Source: Candidatus Saccharimonadota bacterium (GTDB lineage: Bacteria > Patescibacteriota > Saccharimonadia > Saccharimonadales > Saccharimonadaceae). Taken from it: DNA of 64,000 bases. The notes beneath the pieces are model-generated. The model was not told where the DNA came from, did no database searches, and saw only the letters and a program-made list of their open reading frames with translations. Every line of letters starts with the position of its first letter. Position 1 is the stretch's first letter. A program made the translations under genes and the position numbers. The stretch covers positions 367-64,366 of the forward strand of contig DAICXK010000002.1 of the NCBI GenBank assembly GCA_027312225.1, read 5' to 3'. This document shows positions 1 through 6,885 of this stretch, piece by piece.

Positions 1-2
1 GG

Positions 3-110
3 GCGAAGGATGGTGATCTGGGTCTTCAGTTTACCGAGTTGCCTGTTGATGAGCAAGAAAAAGATCTTGATCAGTATCGTACACTTCTTGCCGTACTTGA
101 GGCAGAGTAA
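3..110 (+). CDS. C-terminal end of an unidentified protein (5' end outside the window)
   Basis: The frame is open from the window edge and ends at TAA 108-110, leaving about 35 residues that are acidic and probably helical (…DEQEKDLDQYRTLLAVLEAE). No family can be recognised from so short a piece. The same frame stays open after this TAA to a TGA at 192-194. The extra 27 codons read as an acidic Glu/Asn/Pro/Ser tail containing LEENPSDEESENPSS, which resembles the EENPSD repeats of the large protein at 16286-20974. The TAA may be the true end of a gene whose tail was lost, or an interruption. Function unknown. Confidence 0.55.
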   Translation, partial: AKDGDLGLQFTELPVDEQEKDLDQYRTLLAVLEAE

Positions 111-250
111 ACTCCAAGTACGGATGTTCTTGAGGAAAATCCATCAGATGAAGAGTCAGAGAATCCAAGCTCCGAGTATTACGAAAGTTCGTGATACAAA
201 AGCTAGCTTTGTAAATATGTCTCCTGCCGGGTGTTGCCTCGCAGGGGGTT

Positions 251-275
251 CTCTGTTACAATACATAACGATATG
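251..275 (+). promoter_or_regulatory. rpsU promoter, near-leaderless
   Basis: A TACAAT -10 box (257-262) lies 10 nt before the rpsU ATG at 273. There is no Shine-Dalgarno sequence between them. This is the first example of a spacing that recurs through the window. Confidence 0.5.
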
Positions 276-488
276 GTACAAGTAACACGTAAAGACGAAC
301 GCGAGGCGAACGAAAACATTATTCGTCGTTTCAACCGCAAGGTGTTGCAGAGCGGCGTGCTCGCAGAGGCAAAAGCTTCAATGCGATTCAGCAAGCCTCT
401 TAGCAAAACCGAGCGACGCCAGAAGGCGATTATCCGCAAAGAGCGCAAGGCAATCAAAACTGCTAACGCACGCATGGGGATTCGCTAA
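273..488 (+). CDS. rpsU: 30S ribosomal protein S21
   Basis: A 71-residue basic protein of normal S21 length, with the family pattern: an N-terminal strand (MVQVTRKDEREANENIIRRFNRKV), then an Arg/Lys-rich helical tail. S21 binds the 30S platform near the 3' end of 16S rRNA and helps initiation. I chose ATG 273 rather than the in-frame start at 231. The 14 extra residues at 231 are not S21-like, and a TACAAT -10 box at 257-262 lies between the two. The YqeY gene follows after 3 nt; rpsU-yqeY is a common bacterial pair, so they are probably co-transcribed. Confidence 0.93.
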   Translation: MVQVTRKDEREANENIIRRFNRKVLQSGVLAEAKASMRFSKPLSKTERRQKAIIRKERKAIKTANARMGIR

Positions 489-491
489 AAG

Positions 492-944
492 GTGGCTCTT
501 AAAGAGCAAATTAATAACGATCTCAAAGCCGCCCTTCTAGGCGGCAATCGTTTTGTCGCAGACACACTGCGCAATTTAAAGGCGGCGATTCTCAACGAAG
601 AAGTGGCCTTAGGACGACGAGATGAAGGCCTTGGTGATGCTGAAATCGAAGGCATTATTGCTCGTGAGGTTAAAAAACGAGGTGAGAGCAAAGCGCTGTA
701 CGATCAAAACGGACGCCCAGAGCTTGCCGAGATAGAGCAGAAAGAAATAGACGTACTGGTGGCCTATCTGCCGCAACAATTGACAGAGGATGAAGTTCAG
801 ACTGTCATCAACGAGGTCATCGCCGAGATCGGTGCGACCGATATGAAGGCAATGGGCCAAGTGATTGGCGCAGTCAAGGCTCGCACGGGTACGGCAGCAG
901 ACGGCGCAACTGTCGCAAAACTTGTAAAAACAACGCTACAGTAA
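492..944 (+). CDS. yqeY: GatB/YqeY domain protein
   Basis: A 150-residue, mostly helical protein matching the YqeY family: a N-terminal helical domain (LKEQINNDLKAALLGG, TLRNLKAAI) and a C-terminal domain like the tail of GatB (VLVAYLPQQLTEDEV, MKAMGQVIGAVK). The C-terminal domain is the tRNA-binding module of the Asp/Glu-tRNA amidotransferase; the role of free-standing YqeY is not settled. It starts at GTG 3 nt after rpsU, so translation is probably coupled to it. Length and domain order are normal. Confidence 0.9.
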   Translation: MALKEQINNDLKAALLGGNRFVADTLRNLKAAILNEEVALGRRDEGLGDAEIEGIIAREVKKRGESKALYDQNGRPELAEIEQKEIDVLVAYLPQQLTEDEVQTVINEVIAEIGATDMKAMGQVIGAVKARTGTAADGATVAKLVKTTLQ

Positions 945-971
945 CGAGACAGCAATAGGAGGAGTGCATAG

Positions 972-1523
972 ATGATTTTACTTTTTGGCCCAACAGGTGC
1001 CGGTAAGAGTTTGCAGGGGCAAATTATGGCGATCCGCCAAGGCTGGAAATGGCTTTCAACAGGTGAAATGTTCCGCGCCAGTAATGATCCAAAGATTATC
1101 GAACAGCTGAAGACGGGTGAGCTCCTCAGTGATGAGCAAACCTACGAAGTCTTCCAAGAGGCAGTGAAAGACGCCCATGAGAAGAAATACCCGCAGATTA
1201 TTGTTGACGGATTTCCACGTAACAAAGCACAGGCAGAGTGGTTGTCAAAGTACATGGAAAAAGAGGGTGAAAAAATCGACATTGTGATTGCTCTTGAGGT
1301 TCCAGAGAGTGAAATTATGCGCCGCCTTGAAAAGCGCGCTCGTATGGAAGACAGTCCAGAAGTGATTGCTCGTCGCATGAGCATCTATCGCCAGAAAATG
1401 TATCCAGTACTGGGTATATTTGCCGAAGATGATGTCCGTGTTGTTCACGTTGAAGGCATTGGCACCGCTGGTGAAGTGCACGACAAGCTGTACGCAGAAC
1501 TTGATGCAAACGGATTAGTATAA
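972..1523 (+). CDS. adk: Adenylate kinase family nucleoside monophosphate kinase, short LID
   Basis: 183 residues with a P-loop at 6-13 (GPTGAGKS), the NMP-site segment STGEMFR (29-35) and DGFPR at 79-83, all typical of adenylate kinase, which makes 2 ADP from ATP and AMP. The LID region (about 118-140) is short and lacks the long insert and zinc cysteines of many Gram-positive enzymes. The usual Gly-Thr after the P-loop lysine is Ser-Leu. A GGAGG ribosome site lies ahead of ATG 972. The map gene follows after 9 nt, as in the classical secY-adk-map order, but secY is absent here. A different NMP substrate cannot be excluded. Confidence 0.85.
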   Translation: MILLFGPTGAGKSLQGQIMAIRQGWKWLSTGEMFRASNDPKIIEQLKTGELLSDEQTYEVFQEAVKDAHEKKYPQIIVDGFPRNKAQAEWLSKYMEKEGEKIDIVIALEVPESEIMRRLEKRARMEDSPEVIARRMSIYRQKMYPVLGIFAEDDVRVVHVEGIGTAGEVHDKLYAELDANGLV

Positions 1524-1532
1524 GGTCAGAGT

Positions 1533-2297
1533 ATGAGCTCGCAGCCACGCAAAACACCAAAACAAATCGAAGCCATGCGCGAAGGTGGCAAGGTACTGGC
1601 GGGTATTTTGCGCGATGTGCGCGCCTTTACGATCCCAGGCAAGACCGAGCGTGAAATTGATGAATGGGTAGGCAGAGAGATTGTCGCTCGGGGTGCGATT
1701 GCAACGTACAAGACAAGCGAAGTTAACTTTCCTGGAAATATCTGTATCAGTGTTAACGAACAAATCGTACATAGCGTGCCGAGCGATTATGCGCTTGAAG
1801 CAGGTGATGTCGTAAGCTTTGACCTCGTGATTGAATATAAAGGCATGAAGACTGACGCGGCATTCACGATGGTGGTTGGCGAAGATCCAAAGGGCGCAGC
1901 GAAACATCTCTTACAGACAACCGAGCGGAGTCTTTATGCAGGTATCGATGCGATCAAAGGTGGCGGTACGTATACTGGTGATATTGGCGCAGCAGTCGAG
2001 GCGGTGCTAACGGGCGGAAAACTAGGAGTCATGCGTGAATTAGTGGGGCACGGAGTGGGCCTAGAGATGCATATGCCACCAGAAGTAGCAAATTACGGAC
2101 GCAAGGGAACCGGCACGGTTCTCGAAGTTGGAGACACCATTGCTATTGAACCAATGGCGAGCCTTGGTGGCGAGAAGATTATTATTGATCAAGATGACGG
2201 CTGGACGTACTCGACACGGGATGGCAGCTTGGCGGCGCATTTTGAACACACTATACTGATTACTGAGGAAGGTGCTGAAATCCTCACCCAACTATAA
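1533..2297 (+). CDS. map: Methionine aminopeptidase, type I
   Basis: 254 residues, the usual length of type I MetAP without an N-terminal extension. The two-metal site is recognisable: Asp in SFDLVIEYKG, Asp in KTDAAFTM, His in GHGVGLEMHMPPE, Glu in AIEPMASLG and Glu in the final HTILITEEGAEILT segment. The enzyme removes N-terminal methionine from nascent proteins in the cytoplasm. It sits directly after adk in one operon. No zinc-finger extension is present. Confidence 0.95.
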   Translation: MSSQPRKTPKQIEAMREGGKVLAGILRDVRAFTIPGKTEREIDEWVGREIVARGAIATYKTSEVNFPGNICISVNEQIVHSVPSDYALEAGDVVSFDLVIEYKGMKTDAAFTMVVGEDPKGAAKHLLQTTERSLYAGIDAIKGGGTYTGDIGAAVEAVLTGGKLGVMRELVGHGVGLEMHMPPEVANYGRKGTGTVLEVGDTIAIEPMASLGGEKIIIDQDDGWTYSTRDGSLAAHFEHTILITEEGAEILTQL

Positions 2298-2326
2298 GCT
2301 GCTCTATTCAAAATTCGCCATAAGCG

Positions 2327-2342
2327 GTATAATTGCCCTATG
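2327..2342 (+). promoter_or_regulatory. ftsA promoter, leaderless
   Basis: TATAAT at about 2328-2333 lies 6 nt before the ftsA ATG at 2340. A transcript from this box would begin at or next to the start codon. No ribosome-binding site is present. Confidence 0.55.
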
Positions 2343-3578
2343 CAAGAAAATTCTCGCTATGCCGTAGGGCTAGATATTGGCACAACAGGAGTGCGTGCTG
2401 TTGTCGCACACGTCGATTCAGCAACAGGTGTGCCGACAATTGTTGGTGTCGGTACGTCACCCAACACTGGTATGCGAAAGGGTGTCGTCGTGACACTGAA
2501 TGGCCCGGCCCATGCGATTGACGAGGCACTAGGCGAGGCCGAGCGTATGAGCGGTCATCAGGTCAATGAGGCGACAGTCTCAATTAATGGTACACATATC
2601 CTTAGTACCACGGCTGACGGCATGATAGCGGTTGGCGCTGCCGACCATGCTGTGACTCCAGATGACGTCGTGCGCCTTGAAGAGGTCGCAACGGTTGGTA
2701 AAATCCCGCCTAACCGTGAGATTCTTGAAGTGATTCCTCATAACTATCGTTTGGATGGTCAGGACAACATAAAAGACCCGATAGGTATGACGGGGACGCG
2801 CCTTGAGATTGATGCGCACGTTGTATCTGTTCTGACTCCTCATCTCGTTAACCTTCAAAAGACAACCGAGCTAGCTAAGGTGCAGCCAGTATCAATTGTG
2901 ACATCCGGTATCGCGGCTGCACGTGCGGTCCTTACCGAACAGCAGATGGAGAACGGTGTCGCGTTGATTGACCTTGGTGGTACAACCACCAACATTGCTA
3001 TCTATGACGAGGGTGATTTACGCTTTACGGCAGTCTTACCTTACGGTGGTGTCAATATTACAAATGATTTGGCGATTGGTCTCAAGACTGATCCAGAGGT
3101 TGCCGAACAAGTAAAGATAAAACACGCTGTTGCTATGAAACGACTTGAAGCCGAGGGTATATCAATTAAGCATGATGGTGATATTCTGACGTTCTTGTCG
3201 GGTGACATTGATGATATTGTCGAGGCACGCCTTGAGGAGATTTTCGAAGAGATTCAAAAGGTGCTCAAGAAGGCTGGATATGCTGGCAAGCTCCCAAGCG
3301 GTGTTGTACTAGTGGGCGGCAGCGCTAGGCTAAAGGGTATTATCGAATATGCCAAGCAATCACTGGGTGTGGCGGCGCGTCTTGGTAAGGCCTCAGGTTT
3401 TGGTGGGGTTGCCGAACATATTGAAGAGCCACAATACGCTACTGCTGTCGGCCTGATGCTGCTTGATAGCGAGGGTGCTCCGCAGATGGCGGGCAAGAAC
3501 AAGGGTGCCGTGGTTGGTAAGAATCTTGTTGGTGGTATAGGCACGATTTTGTCGAAAGCCTTCGGTAAGGCAAAATAG
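2340..3578 (+). CDS. ftsA: Cell division protein FtsA
   Basis: 412 residues with the actin-like ATPase fold of FtsA: phosphate-1 motif near the start (GLDIGTTGVRAVV), phosphate-2 region VALIDLGGTTTNIAIY, and adenosine motif VVLVGGSARLKG. The SHS2/1C domain lies between the first two. FtsA tethers FtsZ to the membrane. The Gly/Lys-rich C-terminus (VGGIGTILSKAFGKAK) looks like the short amphipathic membrane-targeting helix. ftsZ follows with its own promoter, keeping the ftsA-ftsZ order. It appears to be transcribed leaderless from its own -10 box. Confidence 0.94.
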   Translation: MQENSRYAVGLDIGTTGVRAVVAHVDSATGVPTIVGVGTSPNTGMRKGVVVTLNGPAHAIDEALGEAERMSGHQVNEATVSINGTHILSTTADGMIAVGAADHAVTPDDVVRLEEVATVGKIPPNREILEVIPHNYRLDGQDNIKDPIGMTGTRLEIDAHVVSVLTPHLVNLQKTTELAKVQPVSIVTSGIAAARAVLTEQQMENGVALIDLGGTTTNIAIYDEGDLRFTAVLPYGGVNITNDLAIGLKTDPEVAEQVKIKHAVAMKRLEAEGISIKHDGDILTFLSGDIDDIVEARLEEIFEEIQKVLKKAGYAGKLPSGVVLVGGSARLKGIIEYAKQSLGVAARLGKASGFGGVAEHIEEPQYATAVGLMLLDSEGAPQMAGKNKGAVVGKNLVGGIGTILSKAFGKAK

Positions 3579-3604
3579 CCATCTCTTGTAGTATTTTGTA
3601 CGCG

Positions 3605-3657
3605 AGTGGTATACTGGAAATTAACAGAGCAAAGGAATTTTAGGGGACAATAATCGC
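3605..3657 (+). promoter_or_regulatory. ftsZ promoter and ribosome-binding site
   Basis: A TATACT -10 box lies at about 3610-3615. Unlike many genes here, ftsZ has a leader of about 40 nt with an AGGGGA ribosome site before ATG 3658. Confidence 0.45.
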
Positions 3658-4851
3658 ATGCCAGAAGTAAAACCGAGTGACATACAATCTTTTGCCAGCA
3701 TCAAAGTCGTTGGTGTTGGTGGTGCTGGTGGATCAGCTATCAATCGCATGAAAGAAGCAGGTCTGTCTGGCGTGCAGTTTATTGCGGTTAATACTGATGC
3801 ACAGGCACTTCATAATAGTAAAGCGGATGTGAAGGTCCATATTGGCCGTGACACGACACGCGGATTAGGTGCCGGTGCCGATCCTTCAGTTGGCGAGGCT
3901 GCGGCAAATGAATCTCGTGACGAGCTAAAAAGTGTGCTTGAAGGTGCCGACCTTATCTTTGTGACCATTGGCGCAGGTGGCGGTACAGGATCGGGCGCTG
4001 GTCATGTAGTCGCCGAAGTAGCACGCGAGCTCGGTATCCTGGTCATTGGTGTTGCCACAAAACCATTTAGTTTCGAGGGCGAAAAGCGCCGCACAAACGC
4101 CGATTGGGCAATTGCGCAGCTGGGCCGTCAGGTTGACACATTAATCACAATTCCAAACGATCGTCTTTTGCAGACAATCGATCGCCGTACGCCACTACTA
4201 GAGACCTTCAAGATTGCCGATGACGTGCTACGTCAAGGTGTTCAAGGCATCTCAGAACTGATCACCGAACATGGTCTGATTAATCTCGACTTTGCCGACG
4301 TCCGTGCTATCGTATCAAATGCTGGATCAGCACTGATGGGCATTGGTCGCGCTAGTGGTGACGACCGTGCTGCACAGGCGGCACAACAGGCAATTGAGTC
4401 GCCGCTGATTGAGGTGTCAATTGACGGTGCCAAGGGTGTCCTCTTCAATGTTACTGGTGGATATGACATGAGCATGAGTGAAATCCAAGAGGCTGCTGAG
4501 ATTATTACCAGCGCTGTCTCTCCTGACGCAAATATTATCTTTGGTGCAACGCTCAAACCTGACCTTGAAGACGAATTGGTTATTACAGTTATCGCAACTG
4601 GTTTCGACAGTGCATACCTTCATGAACAGGCCAATGTGATTCTTGGTCAGTCTAAAACAACAGAGTCGGTCGAAGAGGTGAGCGATGACATGGTAGCAGC
4701 GATGGATCTCGAGCTGGATCAAACCGGAGCTGCCGAAGAGTTCGCGAGTGAACCGCAAGAGGATATATGGAATCAGCCTGAAGATGATGAGTCTGATACG
4801 CCAGCTTTCTTACGCCGCCGCAAGCGCAAAAAAGATAACAGCGAATCGTAG
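3658..4851 (+). CDS. ftsZ: Cell division protein FtsZ
   Basis: 397-residue tubulin-like GTPase. The GTP-binding signature GGGTGSG sits near residue 107, the N-terminal nucleotide loop is VGVGGAGGSAINRM, and the T7 loop that activates the neighbouring subunit is NLDFADVRAIVSNAG. After a variable acidic linker, the protein ends with the conserved C-terminal peptide DTPAFLRRRKRKK, which binds FtsA. It forms the Z ring at midcell. It follows ftsA and precedes an NrdR-like gene by 14 nt. Confidence 0.97.
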   Translation: MPEVKPSDIQSFASIKVVGVGGAGGSAINRMKEAGLSGVQFIAVNTDAQALHNSKADVKVHIGRDTTRGLGAGADPSVGEAAANESRDELKSVLEGADLIFVTIGAGGGTGSGAGHVVAEVARELGILVIGVATKPFSFEGEKRRTNADWAIAQLGRQVDTLITIPNDRLLQTIDRRTPLLETFKIADDVLRQGVQGISELITEHGLINLDFADVRAIVSNAGSALMGIGRASGDDRAAQAAQQAIESPLIEVSIDGAKGVLFNVTGGYDMSMSEIQEAAEIITSAVSPDANIIFGATLKPDLEDELVITVIATGFDSAYLHEQANVILGQSKTTESVEEVSDDMVAAMDLELDQTGAAEEFASEPQEDIWNQPEDDESDTPAFLRRRKRKKDNSES

Positions 4852-4865
4852 GAGGTACCCTGGAT

Positions 4866-5330
4866 ATGACTGCTCTCAATATTGGTGACAGCCGAGTTAT
4901 TGAATCCCGCGAAGTTGGCGATGGCGTCACGATTCGCCGTCGCCGCGAAACACCGGATGGCAAGCGTTTTACGACGTACGAGCGCATCGAGAAGCCAAAT
5001 CTTGCCGTTATCAAAAAGGACGGCACGCGCGAGCTATTTGATCGTGATAAGCTGGCAATCGCTGTCAAGCGTTCGGTCGGTAAGTTTTTCGATTCAGAAC
5101 TTGAAGTAGAAAAGATTATTAATGATGTTGAAGACGCGGTATACAGTCTCGGTGAATCAGAAATCTTATCAAGCCAAATTGGAGACAAAGTTCTCGACGA
5201 GCTTGCCAATAAGAATGAGGTCGCGTATGTGCGTTTTGCGAGCGTATACCATGAGTTTAAGACATTAGACGACTTTGTTGCTATTCTTGATAGTCGACGT
5301 AAAAACCGTGGGGCGTCTGAAGGGCAATGA
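4866..5330 (+). CDS. nrdR: NrdR-like ATP-cone regulator lacking zinc-ribbon cysteines
   Basis: 154 residues that align with NrdR: after the start comes RVIESREVGDGVTIRRRRE, then GKRFTTYERIE, then an ATP-cone domain (VIKKDGTRELFDRDKLAIAV to about residue 140). NrdR represses ribonucleotide reductase genes. Normal NrdR begins with CPxC and has a second CxxC just before GKRFTTYE. Here all four zinc ligands are replaced, giving MTALNIGDS and ETPDGKRF. The start has a GGAGG site, so a missed cysteine-bearing N-terminus is unlikely. It may bind DNA differently, or sense nucleotides without binding DNA. The stop overlaps the next start (ATGA). Confidence 0.8.
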   Translation: MTALNIGDSRVIESREVGDGVTIRRRRETPDGKRFTTYERIEKPNLAVIKKDGTRELFDRDKLAIAVKRSVGKFFDSELEVEKIINDVEDAVYSLGESEILSSQIGDKVLDELANKNEVAYVRFASVYHEFKTLDDFVAILDSRRKNRGASEGQ

Positions 5331-5593
5331 AAGTTAAAATAGTCTACAAGTACGAGAGCGACCACGCAAGAGAAGTAATTGATTATCTTCGTGATTTTCA
5401 ACGCCAGACAGGCCATGAGATTGAAGAGGTGGATCCTGACACTCCTGATGGTGCGCATACATGTCGTACCTATGATATTGTCGAGTATCCAACAGTATTT
5501 GCGCTTAGTGACGATGGTCAGTTACAGCATTTATGGCGGGGGCGACCACTACCAACGATTAGTGAGGTGAGCTACTATGTGGCAGGCCGTTAA
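5327..5593 (+). CDS. Small thioredoxin-fold-like protein without CxxC
   Basis: 88 residues. The opening MKVKIVYKYESDHAREVIDYL and the later YDIVEYPTVFALSDDGQL look like the first strand-helix and the cis-proline half of a thioredoxin fold. The active-site CxxC is absent; the only cysteine is in AHTCRTYD. There is no signal peptide. It overlaps the NrdR-like gene by 4 nt upstream and the VKOR gene by 17 nt downstream, so all three are likely translated together. A role as non-catalytic partner of the VKOR protein is an inference. Confidence 0.6.
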   Translation: MKVKIVYKYESDHAREVIDYLRDFQRQTGHEIEEVDPDTPDGAHTCRTYDIVEYPTVFALSDDGQLQHLWRGRPLPTISEVSYYVAGR

Positions 5594-6209
5594 AGATTTT
5601 CTGACGCATCGCGATAAGACGGTCCGCGATAATCGCTGGATATTCACCAGCATGCTGATTGGTGCAATACTCAGTCTGTTGGCATCGTTTGTGTTGTCGG
5701 TCGAGGCTATCACGTTGGCAGCCAACCCAGATGCGCAATTGAATTGTAGCATCAATATCGTCTTAAACTGCGCCAGTGTCGCCTTGCATCCGAGTGCCGA
5801 GCTGTGGGGCTTTCCAAACAGTTTCCTTGGGCTGATAGCTGAACCAGTTGTGATTACTGTCGCAATTGCAGGCCTCAGTGGTATCAAGTTTCCACGAGCT
5901 TTTATGTTTGCTGCACAGGTTGGTTATTCGTTAGGGTTTATCTTTGCATGGTACCTCTTTGGTGTCAGTTTCTTCGTCATTGGTGCGTTGTGCCCGTGGT
6001 GTCTGCTGGTGACATTGACGACGACATTGGTCTGGTTTGCGATCACGCGCTATAACATTCGCGAGAAAAATCTGTATCTTTCGAAGGGTGTGCAAAAAAA
6101 GCTCGAGGCATTTATCAAAAAAGACTACGACAAGCTGGTGATGTGGTCGGTTGTTGTGTTGGCGATTGCGGCAATCCTTGCAAAATACGGCAGCGACCTA
6201 TTTGCATAA
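5577..6209 (+). CDS. Vitamin K epoxide reductase (VKOR) family disulfide-forming membrane protein
   Basis: 210 residues with about five hydrophobic segments. The VKOR hallmarks are present: an external loop cysteine pair (LNCSINIVLNCASV, near residues 54-63) and the redox CxxC in GALCPWCLL facing the quinone. VKOR homologues re-oxidise a DsbA-like partner and so make disulfides outside the membrane. Many bacterial VKORs are fused to a thioredoxin domain; here none is fused, though a thioredoxin-like gene overlaps upstream. No DsbA-like gene is seen nearby. Confidence 0.88.
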   Translation: MWQAVKDFLTHRDKTVRDNRWIFTSMLIGAILSLLASFVLSVEAITLAANPDAQLNCSINIVLNCASVALHPSAELWGFPNSFLGLIAEPVVITVAIAGLSGIKFPRAFMFAAQVGYSLGFIFAWYLFGVSFFVIGALCPWCLLVTLTTTLVWFAITRYNIREKNLYLSKGVQKKLEAFIKKDYDKLVMWSVVVLAIAAILAKYGSDLFA

Positions 6210-6231
6210 AGCACGAATAACGGTGTATAAT
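6202..6231 (+). promoter_or_regulatory. Promoter of the T-box/Nudix/ileS operon
   Basis: TTGCAT (6202-6207) and TATAAT (6226-6231) are 18 bp apart. The promoter overlaps the end of the VKOR gene, and transcription would start just before the T-box leader. Confidence 0.6.
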
Positions 6232-6237
6232 TATCGC

Positions 6238-6420
6238 CAGAAACGTCCGAGCGGCTATCACCCGCGAGTTTTGGGAAGAAATCTTTCTGGAGAGACTAGA
6301 CCCCAACGGTAATCGACCTGTCAGATCGAACAATAAAGTGCGAAATGAGACAAATCTCTTTTTCGAAACTGGATGGTACCGTCCGAGATATCGGATTCCA
6401 GTAGCGATAAGGAGATTTTT
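6238..6420 (+). promoter_or_regulatory. T-box riboswitch (isoleucine, translational type)
   Basis: The T-box bulge TGGTACC (6374-6380) is framed exactly as expected: helix CTGGA (6369-6373) with TCCAG (6397-6401), then helix GTCCGA/TCGGAT with a GATA loop (6381-6396). TGGT can pair with the ACCA end of uncharged tRNA-Ile. The 5' hairpin GCGG/CCGC (6251-6265) holds the specifier ATC (6257-6259), an Ile codon, in a very short stem I as in actinobacterial ileS leaders. AAATCTCTTTTTCG (6352-6365) can pair with 6405-6418 with one mismatch, burying the AAGGAG ribosome site. The same strand can instead fold with GAGA at 6347-6350. This points to control of translation by uncharged tRNA-Ile. Confidence 0.9.
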
Positions 6421-6435
6421 TATTTGGAGAAAGTT

Positions 6436-6885
6436 ATGAGCAAGATAAGTAAAAGCCCAAATCCAAGAATAGGCATCGGTACGTTTGTTTTTAGGAACGG
6501 TAAGTTTCTCATGCAACAACGACAAGGTTCGCATGGTGAGGGGACATGGTCGGTACCGGGTGGCCATTTAGAATACGGCGAAACACCTGAAGATACGTCG
6601 CGTCGTGAAGTACTAGAGGAAACAGGGTGTGAGATTAAAAATATACGGTTTGCTGCGGTAACGAACGATTTTTTTGAAGGAGAGAACAGGCACTATGTCA
6701 CCTGGTGGACAATGAGTGATTGGAAGGCGAATGAGCCGTACATTACCGAGCCAGACAAGTGTATCGCGCAGATGTGGGCTGATTTTGATAATCTACCCCA
6801 GCCGCTTTTTCTACCTTGGGAGCAGTTACTGAAAAGTAAATTTTTAGATGATATCAAACGCGAACTGAAAAGGAGCAAGCAATGA
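6436..6885 (+). CDS. Nudix hydrolase
   Basis: 149 residues with a complete Nudix box (GGHLEYGETPEDTSRREV… then LEETG), the metal-binding Glu cluster that hydrolyses nucleoside diphosphates linked to another group. The strand before it (GEGTWSVPGGHLEYGE) resembles MutT/NUDT15-like enzymes. The substrate cannot be told. A TTG at 6424 is in frame, 9 nt after the AAGGAG that the T-box can hide, and could be the regulated start. ATG 6436 has a weaker GGAGA. It overlaps ileS by 4 nt, so the Nudix and ileS genes share the T-box control. Confidence 0.9.
   Translation: MSKISKSPNPRIGIGTFVFRNGKFLMQQRQGSHGEGTWSVPGGHLEYGETPEDTSRREVLEETGCEIKNIRFAAVTNDFFEGENRHYVTWWTMSDWKANEPYITEPDKCIAQMWADFDNLPQPLFLPWEQLLKSKFLDDIKRELKRSKQ

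Noticed and set aside
196-212. Near-palindrome ACAAAAGCTAGCTTTGT before rpsU as a terminator or operator
   Set aside because: It is short, AT-rich and has one unpaired base. There is no T-run and no second copy in the window.
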